From an uncultured Lutibacter sp. (GTDB lineage: Bacteria > Bacteroidota > Bacteroidia > Flavobacteriales > Flavobacteriaceae): a stretch of 7,177 bases of DNA. Positions 1 through 6,557 of this stretch are shown in pieces (position 1 is the stretch's first letter; every line of letters begins with the position of its first letter). Both the position numbers and the translations under genes were made by a program. The DNA is taken from NCBI GenBank assembly GCA_913061425.1, contig CAJXUO010000069.1, positions 1 through 7,177 of the forward strand, given 5' to 3'. The notes under the pieces are model-generated. The model was not told the origin of the DNA, ran no database searches, and saw only the letters and a program-made list of their open reading frames with translations.

Positions 1-45
1 GATGTAGAGAGGTCTCGTGGGCTCGGAGATGTGTATAAGAGACAG
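1..45 (+). other. Illumina Nextera adapter contamination (not genomic)
   Basis: Positions 12-45 match the Nextera read-2 (i7 side) transposase adapter. Within it, 27-45 is the 19-bp Tn5 mosaic end AGATGTGTATAAGAGACAG. Positions 4-11 (GTAGAGAG) sit exactly where the 8-base i7 index lies and match the index I remember as Nextera N707. Positions 1-3 (GAT) fit the end of the P7 primer. The order primer tail, index, adapter, mosaic end is that of a finished sequencing library molecule, so this is untrimmed adapter at a contig end and not a transposon in the genome. Genomic sequence starts at 46. Confidence 0.98.
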
Positions 46-587
46 GCATTAAACCAACTTTCTAAATTTTCTTTAGTAGGTGATACGCCTCCTGTAGGCA
101 TGATACTTGTCCAAGGTTGAGGGCCTTTTATTGCTTTCACAAAATCAGGTCCGTAAATACCTCCTGGAAATAGTTTTACTACTTCACAACCAAGTTCTTC
201 AGCTCTTGCAATTTCAGTTAATGATCCACATCCTGGAGACCACATAACTTTACGTCTATTACAAACCAATGCAATATCTTCTCTTAAAACAGGAGTTACT
301 ATGAAGTTTGCGCCTAAAGACATAAATCTTGAAGCTGATGCTGCATCTGTTACAGAACCAACTCCCATGATCATTCCTGGTAATTCTTTAAGAACATATT
401 TATTGAGTTCACCAAAAACTTCATGAGCAAAATCACCTCTTGCTGTAAACTCTAATAACCGAGCACCACCTTTATAACAAGCGTTTATTACTTTTTTACT
501 AATTTCTAAATTAGAATTATAAAACAACGGAACCAATCCTGTTTGTTTCATAACCTCAACAACTTCTAGTCTTGAAAAATTTGCCAT
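46..587 (-). CDS. kdgA: KDPG aldolase (2-dehydro-3-deoxy-phosphogluconate aldolase), 3' end missing
   Basis: Class I aldolase of the KDPG/KHG family, which splits 2-keto-3-deoxy-6-phosphogluconate into pyruvate and glyceraldehyde-3-phosphate in the cytoplasm. My translation from the ATG at 587 begins MANFSRLEVVEVMKQTG and runs 180 whole codons before the adapter. Visible family marks are LLEFTARGD (residues 44-52), with Glu46 and Arg50 at the places of the catalytic Glu and the substrate-binding Arg; VVKLFPGG (136-143), with Lys138 as the Schiff-base lysine; and the phosphate-binding PTGG (164-167). Family members are about 205-225 residues, so roughly 30-40 are missing. The frame stays open through the adapter, so an automatic call would add about 15 false residues. 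It starts only 3 bp after the kdgK stop codon, which implies co-transcription and probable translational coupling. All active-site residues seen are intact; the truncation is technical, not a pseudogene. Confidence 0.94.
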
Positions 588-590
588 ATC

Positions 591-1637
591 TTATCTTGCT
601 ACTCGTCCTGATGCGTCTCCGCCCATTAATTTTTCTACTTCTGATAAAGTTGCTAAATTTGCATCACCTTTAATTGTATGTTTTAAACACGAAGCAGCAA
701 CAGCAAAGTCTAATGCGTTTTGATCATCTTCAGGATATTTTAATAAACCATAGATTAATCCTCCCATAAATGAATCTCCACCACCAACTCTATCAACAAT
801 ATCAGTAATTTGATATTGACGTGTTTCATACATTTTTTTACCATCATATAAAACTCCTGCCCATGTATTGTGAGAAGCAGATATTGAACCCCTTAAAGTT
901 GTAATCACTTTTTTAGCTCTAGGGAATTTTTCCATCATTTGTTTACATACTGATAAAAAAGCTTCTGCTTTTACCTCATGGCCGTGTTTATGCACATCTA
1001 ATCCTTCTGGATGTATTCCAAAATGCTTTTCTGCGTCTTCTTCATTTCCTAAAACGATATCACAGTATGAAGTTAACTCCGTCATTATTTTTTCTCTATG
1101 TGATTCATCACAAAAAGTCCAAAGCTTCGCTCTATAATTTAAATCTGTAGAAATTGTAATTCCTTTTGAACTTGCCGCTTTAACAGCCTCTAAGCATACA
1201 TCTGCTGCACCTTGAGAGATTGCTGGCGTAATACCTGTCCAATGAAACCATTCAACACCTTCAAAGACTGAATCCCAATCTATCATTCCAGATTCTATTT
1301 CTGCAATGGCAGAATGTGCTCTGTCATAAACCACTTTACTACCTCTACTTACTGCGCCTGTTTCTAAAAAATAAATTCCTAATCTATCTCCGCCATATAC
1401 AATTTTATCAACACCAACACCTCTTTTCCTCATTTCCATCATCGCGCAAGCTCCAATATCATTTTTTGGCAATCGTGTTACAAAATCTACATCTACGCCA
1501 TAGTTTGCTAATGAAACAGCTACATTTGATTCTCCTCCACCATAAACAACATCAAAATTATTTACTTGTGAAAATCTTAAAAATCCTTGAGGAGCCAATC
1601 TTAACATGATCTCTCCGAAAGTTACTACTTTACCCAT
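591..1637 (-). CDS. kdgK: 2-keto-3-deoxygluconate kinase (PfkB family)
   Basis: Cytoplasmic sugar kinase that uses ATP to convert KDG to KDPG, the substrate of the aldolase encoded next. The 348-residue protein has the PfkB/ribokinase layout: an N-terminal substrate-binding glycine motif YGGGESNVAVSLA (32-44), an inner DLNYR segment (165-169) usual in KDG kinases, GNEED (197-201), and the C-terminal PfkB signature around DRVGGGDSF (282-290), with Asp288 as the expected catalytic base. The anion-hole motif reads GGGD rather than the textbook GAGD; glycine there is conservative, and I regard it as a lineage variant and not a loss of function. The length is normal for the family (about 310-350). 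The ATG at 1637 is the first plausible start and begins MGKVVTFGEIMLRL, the usual first beta strand. It is 24 bp downstream of the SDR gene and 3 bp upstream of kdgA. Fructokinase is the main alternative, but the kdgA neighbour favours KDG. Confidence 0.93.
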   Translation of the reverse strand: MGKVVTFGEIMLRLAPQGFLRFSQVNNFDVVYGGGESNVAVSLANYGVDVDFVTRLPKNDIGACAMMEMRKRGVGVDKIVYGGDRLGIYFLETGAVSRGSKVVYDRAHSAIAEIESGMIDWDSVFEGVEWFHWTGITPAISQGAADVCLEAVKAASSKGITISTDLNYRAKLWTFCDESHREKIMTELTSYCDIVLGNEEDAEKHFGIHPEGLDVHKHGHEVKAEAFLSVCKQMMEKFPRAKKVITTLRGSISASHNTWAGVLYDGKKMYETRQYQITDIVDRVGGGDSFMGGLIYGLLKYPEDDQNALDFAVAASCLKHTIKGDANLATLSEVEKLMGGDASGRVAR

Positions 1638-1661
1638 ATTTCTTAATAAATTTCTTTAATT

Positions 1662-2426
1662 CTAAATTCCTAATGCTTGTCCGCCACCAACTTGAATTGT
1701 TTCTGCTGTTAAAAAAGAGGCATCTTTACTTGCTAAGAAAGAAACAACTCCAGCGACATCATCTGGTTGCCCTAATCTTCCTAACATAATATTATTTGCC
1801 CAAGAAGCAAAAACTTCTGGCTTTGTAGATTTTATTTGCTGATGAAAAGGCGTATCAATTGTACCAGGAGATACCGCATTTACTCTAATACCATATTCAG
1901 CTAAATCTTTTGCTAATGCCCTAGTTATTGTATGAACTCCAGCTTTTGATGTTCCGTAGATTCCTGCTCCAGGTCCTCCTGCATTCCATCCAGCATTAGA
2001 TGTATAGTTTATAATGGTTGGGTTGTCACCTTTTTTAAGAAATGGTATTGCTGCTCTTGAAGCGAAAAACACTGAGTCTAAGTTTAATGCCATTACGAAT
2101 CTGTAAAATTCTGTTGTCATTTCTTCAAATCTTGACCTTCCTCCTAGTCCACCTGCATTGTTTACAAGTACATCAATTTTACCGTATTTTTCACCAATTG
2201 CTTTGATGTTTGATGTTACAGCATCTTCTTTTGTAACATCAAATCCTAAATATTCTGCAGTAATTCCTTCTGAAGTTAGTTCTTGAACTCTTTTGGCTCC
2301 AGCCTCATCTTCTATACCGTTTAATACTACAGTAAATCCGTCTTGACCTAATCTTCGTGCTACTGCAAATCCTATTCCTCCTGTTGCTCCTGTTATAACA
2401 GCAATTTTTCCTTTATTTTTACTCAT
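1662..2426 (-). CDS. SDR-family oxidoreductase, probable DEH reductase (DEH to KDG)
   Basis: Classical short-chain dehydrogenase/reductase of 254 residues, the normal size. The cofactor motif TGATGGIG is at 12-19, NNAG at 89-92, the catalytic Ser at about 143, the YxxxK pair at Tyr157 and Lys161, and the PG motif at 187-188. The second beta strand ends VVLNG (33-37) without the acidic residue typical of strictly NAD(H)-dependent enzymes, so NADP(H) use is possible (inference). By sequence alone it could be called KduD or FabG-like. Its place between a uronate transporter and kdgK-kdgA makes reduction of 4-deoxy-L-erythro-5-hexoseulose uronate to 2-keto-3-deoxygluconate the best guess; SDR enzymes with this activity are known from alginate-degrading flavobacteria and sphingomonads. 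The 34-bp gap to the transporter gene is AT-only and shows no clear promoter. Confidence 0.85.
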   Translation of the reverse strand: MSKNKGKIAVITGATGGIGFAVARRLGQDGFTVVLNGIEDEAGAKRVQELTSEGITAEYLGFDVTKEDAVTSNIKAIGEKYGKIDVLVNNAGGLGGRSRFEEMTTEFYRFVMALNLDSVFFASRAAIPFLKKGDNPTIINYTSNAGWNAGGPGAGIYGTSKAGVHTITRALAKDLAEYGIRVNAVSPGTIDTPFHQQIKSTKPEVFASWANNIMLGRLGQPDDVAGVVSFLASKDASFLTAETIQVGGGQALGI

Positions 2427-2460
2427 TTAATCTTGTTTTATTTGTTATAAAATTTTATTT

Positions 2461-3744
2461 TTAATTTCCTGTGTTTTCTACTTGTCTTATTTTCCCAATA
2501 AAAAAGAAAATTGATAATACTGCTAACACCACCGAAACGGTTATTGCAACAAATGCTGGTATGTATGAACTTCCTTCTGTTATCCTACCTATAAACCAGT
2601 TCATTATAATTGGTGAAAATGCTGCTACAGTTCCTGCTAATCCAGCCAATGTACCTACTGAAGGTCCTTTAAATAAATCGCTTGATAAAGTTTGAATGTT
2701 ACCAATAGCAAATTGGAATCCAAAAAGGGCTAGTCCAGCAAGGTAAATGAATGTCATATAGTTGGAATCATTTACAAATAATATGATTGATACAAAACCA
2801 ATTATTATTAAAAGACTACCTAAAACGATACTTGCTTTTCTACCAGTATCTACAGAAGTTCTTTTTATTATTGCTTCTGTAAACATTCCTCCTAATATTC
2901 CACCAGCTGCAGCCATTAAGTAAGATATCCACATAGTTTTTCCTATTTCTTCTATACTTAGTCCAAATTTTGAATTTAAATAGATTGGCATCCAACCAGC
3001 AAAGAACCACCAAATTGGTTCAATGAAAAATCTACAAAATAAAATTCCCCAAGGTTGTTTGTAGCTCAATATTTTTCCGACAGGTAAACTTTTAGCACCT
3101 TCAACAACAACATCATTATTTTCTATTCGGTCATTAAGTAACATGTTTCTTTCATCTTCAGTAATCCAAGGATGATCTTTCGGTTTTGATTTGTTTATTA
3201 TCAACCATGGGATAATCCATAGCAATCCTAATGCACCTAAAATTATGTAAGTAGATTTCCAACCAAATTGCGCATAAAGAACAACAATAATAAGAGGTGC
3301 TACTACATTCCCTATTGAGGCTCCAGCGTTAAAAATACCTTGTGCTAATGCCCTTTGTTTTACTGGAAACCACTCTCCATTACTCTTTACTGCTCCAGGC
3401 CATAATCCTGCTTCTCCAAGACCAAGTAGTCCACGGACTAATGATAAAGAAACAACACCTTTTGCAAATGCATGAAATGCAGCAGCAGCAGACCAAACAA
3501 CAATAGAAACTACAAATCCAATTCTAGTTCCAATTTGATCGTATAATCTTCCTGATAAAAATTTACTAGCAGCGTAGGTTAACATAAATATATTAAGCAT
3601 TAATGCATAATCTGAATTATCCATACCTAAATCCTTACCCATTTCAGGCCATAATAATGCAAAAGCTGTCCTATCTATATAATTTATAACTGTTGCTATA
3701 AATATTAGGGCAATAATCCACCATCTTAATCCTTTTAATTTCAT
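2461..3744 (-). CDS. MFS transporter of the anion:cation symporter (hexuronate) type
   Basis: Inner-membrane carrier of 427 residues, the normal size for a 12-helix MFS protein. It starts with the short basic MKLKGLRWWI leading into helix 1, followed by NYIDRTAFAL (21-30), characteristic of the anion:cation symporter group that includes ExuT-like hexuronate and glucarate carriers. The loop between helices 2 and 3 carries GRLYDQIGTRIG (65-76), the MFS motif A, and RGLLGLGEAGLWPG (104-117) is the conserved segment of helix 4 in this group. A hydrophilic central loop spans about residues 184-228, and hydrophobic helices follow to about residue 417. The likely cargo is DEH or another unsaturated uronate from alginate, moved by proton or sodium symport (inference from neighbours). 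It is 22 bp downstream of the regulator gene and 34 bp upstream of the SDR gene. The substrate cannot be read from the sequence alone. Confidence 0.9.
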   Translation of the reverse strand: MKLKGLRWWIIALIFIATVINYIDRTAFALLWPEMGKDLGMDNSDYALMLNIFMLTYAASKFLSGRLYDQIGTRIGFVVSIVVWSAAAAFHAFAKGVVSLSLVRGLLGLGEAGLWPGAVKSNGEWFPVKQRALAQGIFNAGASIGNVVAPLIIVVLYAQFGWKSTYIILGALGLLWIIPWLIINKSKPKDHPWITEDERNMLLNDRIENNDVVVEGAKSLPVGKILSYKQPWGILFCRFFIEPIWWFFAGWMPIYLNSKFGLSIEEIGKTMWISYLMAAAGGILGGMFTEAIIKRTSVDTGRKASIVLGSLLIIIGFVSIILFVNDSNYMTFIYLAGLALFGFQFAIGNIQTLSSDLFKGPSVGTLAGLAGTVAAFSPIIMNWFIGRITEGSSYIPAFVAITVSVVLAVLSIFFFIGKIRQVENTGN

Positions 3745-3766
3745 ATAATTTGTTTAAAATTTTTAT

Positions 3767-4468
3767 TTATGTGTTGTAGCAGTATTGATATAATACACTA
3801 AAATGTTCTTTCATTTTAGATTTAGCTAATTGAGGTTTTTGATTTTTAATAGCTTCAAATATATCCTCATGTTGTTTAATCCCTATTATTGGAAGGTCTT
3901 TATTACAGACATGATATTTTTCGAAATTTGTAATAATTTCAGGTGTAATTGTTAACATAAAAGTATTCATTGTACTATTTCCACTAGCTTTAGCAATTGC
4001 TAAATGAAACAATAAATCTTCTTGAACAGCATCATGACCTTTTAAAACCTTTACTCTATAGGCATCCAATGTATTCTTTAGATGCACTAAATCTTCATCT
4101 GTCCTCCTTAAAGCTGCTAATCTTACCGTTTTTAATTCAAGTAAAATTCTTGTTTCTACTAATGATTTAAAATCAGGATCTTCTAATCTTAAAATATCTT
4201 CAATCATACCATTCATAGCAATGACTCCAATATTTGCTACAAAGGTTCCACTTTGAGGCATTGACTTTAATAGTCCGTAAAACTCGAGTTTTTGAATTGC
4301 TTCTCTAACAGTGCTTCTAGATACTTCAAATTTTTCAGAAAGCATTCTTTCAGAAGGTAATTTATCTCCCGGTTCAAGATTTTTATAATTGATTAAATCT
4401 CCAATTTTAGAAATAATTATTTTTTGAATATCGTAACTTTCAGACTTATTAAGTGTTTCTAACTTCAT
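3767..4468 (-). CDS. GntR-family (FadR/FCD subfamily) transcriptional regulator, AusR-like
   Basis: DNA-binding regulator of 233 residues. The N-terminal winged helix-turn-helix (about 12-80) shows GDKLPSERMLSEKF (34-47), the recognition segment SRSTVREAIQKLE (50-62) and the wing SGTFV (73-77), all typical of GntR proteins. The C-terminal FCD domain (about 100-228) keeps the four expected metal ligands: Asp151 and His155 in DLLFH, His200 in KQHED and His222 in KEHF, so a metal-assisted carboxylate ligand site is likely. Gene position suggests a repressor of alginate catabolism that is released by KDG or a related keto-acid; the AusR repressor of Zobellia galactanivorans is the established parallel. 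It is the first gene of the metabolic unit, and a perfect palindrome lies 37 bp before its ATG, consistent with autoregulation. The start at 4468 places the HTH at the normal distance from the N terminus. The effector and targets are inferred. Confidence 0.92.
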   Translation of the reverse strand: MKLETLNKSESYDIQKIIISKIGDLINYKNLEPGDKLPSERMLSEKFEVSRSTVREAIQKLEFYGLLKSMPQSGTFVANIGVIAMNGMIEDILRLEDPDFKSLVETRILLELKTVRLAALRRTDEDLVHLKNTLDAYRVKVLKGHDAVQEDLLFHLAIAKASGNSTMNTFMLTITPEIITNFEKYHVCNKDLPIIGIKQHEDIFEAIKNQKPQLAKSKMKEHFSVLYQYCYNT

Positions 4469-4619
4469 ACGTTTTTTGCTTTTTACATTATTTTTAACAA
4501 GCTAATTGGTTAACCAAATAACTATGTTAAATGTATTAAAAAAACTGTGACTTAACTTATTAAATTATAATTATAAAATTCGATTTATTATTGAGTTTTA
4601 CTAATTCAAATAATTATTT
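4469..4619 (-). promoter_or_regulatory. Intergenic promoter region of the regulator-transporter-catabolic unit
   Basis: This 151-bp, very AT-rich gap is the only spacer in the window longer than 34 bp, so it is the natural place for a promoter reading into the regulator gene. Bacteroidota promoters follow roughly TTTG at -33 and TAnnTTTG at -7. The best -7-like match I see on the minus strand is TACATTTA (4535-4528), one fixed base off consensus, but no good -33 element stands 19-21 bp before it. If it is used, transcription would start near 4521, just before the palindrome. I see no GC-rich hairpin with a T-run that would end transcription after the lyase gene, so read-through from upstream is possible. 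Confidence 0.45.
4506..4517. promoter_or_regulatory. Putative GntR operator, perfect palindrome TTGGTTAACCAA
   Basis: A perfect 12-bp inverted repeat that extends to 18 bp (4503-4520) with one mismatched pair. It closely resembles the ATTGGTATACCAAT-type site of the related uronate regulators UxuR and ExuR, which are also FadR-subfamily GntR proteins. It lies between the lyase and regulator genes, 37 bp before the regulator's ATG, and I found no second copy in the window. Binding by the adjacent regulator is inferred. Confidence 0.72.
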
Positions 4620-5546
4620 TTAATGGCTTACTTCTAAATTGTAATAATTAACTTTTGCAGATGAACCTTTATCTCTTGATTGAAAATAATTCCCTGCTTT
4701 AAAATAGTTTTCAAAAATTCCCCATTTTCTCATGTGAACACTTTTATAAACTTTATACTCGGTATCATTTAAAACTATAACCATTTTTCCCTCCGAAACT
4801 CTAACTTCCAAAGTGAATTTATTAAAGCCTACTTCTTCTTCGAAATTAAATCCAACATCATTGTCCCAAGCATCTTCATGAAGAATTTCTGGTACTGTTG
4901 CATTTAAATTTTTTAGAACTTTAGTTTTAACTCTTATTTTCCCTTTATCCCAATAAATTTTTAACATAGGAGGAGCATTATTATCATCTTCACCTATCAA
5001 ATCTCTTTGTTCATTTGTCAATCTACCGTGAATCTGCATGATAATAACTCTATGGTATTTACCATCTTTATCCTTAGTGACTTCAGCAACTGACAGCTTA
5101 CCTTTCATAATTCCACCTTGTTCAAAGGTCCAATTAACATTGTTTTCGCCTGGGACCATTTGTTCTCTTAATTCTGAACGCGAATACTTTGTATTCTTAG
5201 TTGTAGAACTTGTTGGCATAGCGTGAAAAACTATTGTTCCTTTTGTTGAATCAATATACATGTAAGGTTTTGCAATTTCATTTGTTGCAAAATCATTGAT
5301 TTGAGGAGGGCTTATTTCATAAGGTTTGCCCTGTTCATTAGAAATAGGTAAAGTTACCTTCCAATGACTTAAATCAATAGCAGGTAATCTTACTTTTTTT
5401 CTTCTCTTTTTTTTCTTCTTTTTGGTTTTCTTTTCAACTTTTACATTCGAATCTGTAACGCTACTTTTCTCATTTTGACTAGTAGCGTTAACAGATAAAA
5501 ACATCATTACTATAAATAGTAATATTATTTTTTGAATGTTTTTCAT
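4620..5546 (-). CDS. Secreted PL7-family alginate lyase with a polybasic linker
   Basis: Polysaccharide lyase that cleaves alginate by beta-elimination to unsaturated oligomers. The 308-residue protein has a signal peptide (about 1-23, hydrophobic IILLFIVMMFL, likely cut after ATS), a Lys/Arg-rich stretch (39-53) and one catalytic jelly-roll domain (about 57-308). The three PL7 signature blocks are all present: RSELRE (123-128), QIH (171-173) and YFKAGNYFQ (281-289). Arg123, Gln171, His173 and Tyr287 correspond to the known active-site residues. The QIH form, as opposed to QVH, is associated in the literature with acceptance of G-containing blocks. There is no lipobox Cys and no recognisable type IX secretion C-terminal domain, so I expect a periplasmic or released enzyme. 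It starts 6 bp after the lipoprotein gene and so shares its transcript. Family assignment is firm; exact subfamily and endo or exo mode are not readable here. Confidence 0.93.
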   Translation of the reverse strand: MKNIQKIILLFIVMMFLSVNATSQNEKSSVTDSNVKVEKKTKKKKKKRRKKVRLPAIDLSHWKVTLPISNEQGKPYEISPPQINDFATNEIAKPYMYIDSTKGTIVFHAMPTSSTTKNTKYSRSELREQMVPGENNVNWTFEQGGIMKGKLSVAEVTKDKDGKYHRVIIMQIHGRLTNEQRDLIGEDDNNAPPMLKIYWDKGKIRVKTKVLKNLNATVPEILHEDAWDNDVGFNFEEEVGFNKFTLEVRVSEGKMVIVLNDTEYKVYKSVHMRKWGIFENYFKAGNYFQSRDKGSSAKVNYYNLEVSH

Positions 5547-5552
5547 TAAAAA

Positions 5553-6545
5553 TTAATTTATAGCAGTAATAATTACAGAATCAATTCTTATTTCTTCATC
5601 TCCACTATTATACCCGAAGGTACCACCACCACCACCAGTAGCAGGTCCTCCAATACCTCTCATGAATAAAGCAACACTATCATTAGCTCCTGCATTAAAT
5701 GTATATGTAGAAGTTAGATAATTATCATCACTTGGATTACTTCTTACATCAACTGAAAGATTGTTTGCAGTATCTTCTACCTGTGAAACTGAAGAATAGC
5801 CATAACCATCTTGAGGGAAATCTGTAGTAGTTGTATAATACATAGGAGTGTAACCACTATCATAACCTGCCCCTGCTAAAACTCTTATTTCAAGTTCACT
5901 AGGGAATGAACCTGCTGCTGAAGGTTTGAATTGTGTAATTATTGTTATTGTATAGTCTGCATTTGGCGTAACTTCAAACTCCTGATATATATGATCTGGT
6001 TCATTATTATCAAATTTAAGAACATCAGAACCATTACCAGAACTAGATTCTCCTTGATCTCCTATACTTTTGTTAATCCAACCTGAACAAGTACAATCAG
6101 AGCCTGAAGATTTAGGAAGTTTATCAAAATCAAAGTTTACTAAAACTGGGTCAGGAACATCTGGTTCTGCTGGTTGAACAATCTCAATTGTTTCAGAAAA
6201 AGTACTCGTAACTCCTAATGCATCAGAAGCAGTTAAAGTTACTGTCCAAGTACCTTCCCCTGGATATGTGTTTGCTCCATCAACATCTGTAGATACACTA
6301 CCTTCTCCAAAATCCCACGCATACATTGTTGCACTTACTGATTGATTAGCAAAAGAGTAGTCTTTCCATTCGTCATCCGGACCAGCTCCTTGCGAGTAAG
6401 AAAAACTTGCAGTTGGTGGTGTTGCATCTGCTATTGAATTTGTATCAATAGGTTCAAATTGTCCTAAATCATTACAAGCAAATACTAAGCTGAATACAGC
6501 AAAAATTGCTAATAATTTGTATATTTTTTTTGTTCTAATTTTCAT
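5553..6545 (-). CDS. PKD-domain surface lipoprotein, probable alginate-binding protein (SusE position)
   Basis: The 330-residue protein begins with a basic, hydrophobic signal sequence ending in the lipobox LVFAC, so Cys24 is the likely lipidated residue; an Asp two residues after it may help surface export in Bacteroidota. A PKD-type beta-sandwich spans about 44-124, with TASFSY (45-50), the hallmark YAWDFGEGS (75-83) and the TWTVTLTASDALG strand (99-111). A Pro/Glu-rich hinge (125-133) leads to a C-terminal domain (about 134-330), apparently all beta, with a CTC pair (151-153), many aromatic residues (236-250) and a GGGGG run (304-308). I do not recognise that domain by name; it resembles a carbohydrate-binding jelly roll in composition. 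Its place directly after susD (12-bp gap) and before the alginate lyase (6-bp gap) is where surface glycan-binding proteins are encoded, so alginate binding is the likely role (inference). No catalytic motif is seen. Confidence 0.8.
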   Translation of the reverse strand: MKIRTKKIYKLLAIFAVFSLVFACNDLGQFEPIDTNSIADATPPTASFSYSQGAGPDDEWKDYSFANQSVSATMYAWDFGEGSVSTDVDGANTYPGEGTWTVTLTASDALGVTSTFSETIEIVQPAEPDVPDPVLVNFDFDKLPKSSGSDCTCSGWINKSIGDQGESSSGNGSDVLKFDNNEPDHIYQEFEVTPNADYTITIITQFKPSAAGSFPSELEIRVLAGAGYDSGYTPMYYTTTTDFPQDGYGYSSVSQVEDTANNLSVDVRSNPSDDNYLTSTYTFNAGANDSVALFMRGIGGPATGGGGGTFGYNSGDEEIRIDSVIITAIN

Positions 6546-6557
6546 AATAGTATTATT

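Noticed and set aside
27..45. Tn5 mosaic end suggesting a mobile element
   Set aside because: It is joined to the synthetic Nextera adapter and an index in library order, and no transposase gene or second end is present.
46..587. kdgA as a pseudogene
   Set aside because: The break coincides exactly with the sequencing adapter, and all catalytic residues before it are intact.
1316..1609. Plus-strand open frame of 97 codons
   Set aside because: It lies wholly antisense to kdgK, is dominated by His, Leu and Gln from reversed codons, shows no domain, and the kdgK frame has clear PfkB motifs there.
2447..2458. Palindrome ATAAAATTTTAT upstream of the SDR gene
   Set aside because: Purely A/T in a very AT-rich spacer, so likely by chance, and unlike the TTGGT half-sites of the candidate operator.
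2471..2695. Plus-strand open frame of 74 codons
   Set aside because: Antisense shadow of the MFS gene, which has continuous membrane helices and family motifs; no independent start signal or homology is seen.
4565..4576. Palindrome TTATAATTATAA after the lyase gene, possible terminator
   Set aside because: A stem of only A-T pairs is too weak, and it is not followed directly by a T-run on the coding strand.
5038..5226. Plus-strand open frame of 62 codons
   Set aside because: Antisense to the PL7 lyase across its catalytic motifs RSELRE and QIH; no support as a gene.
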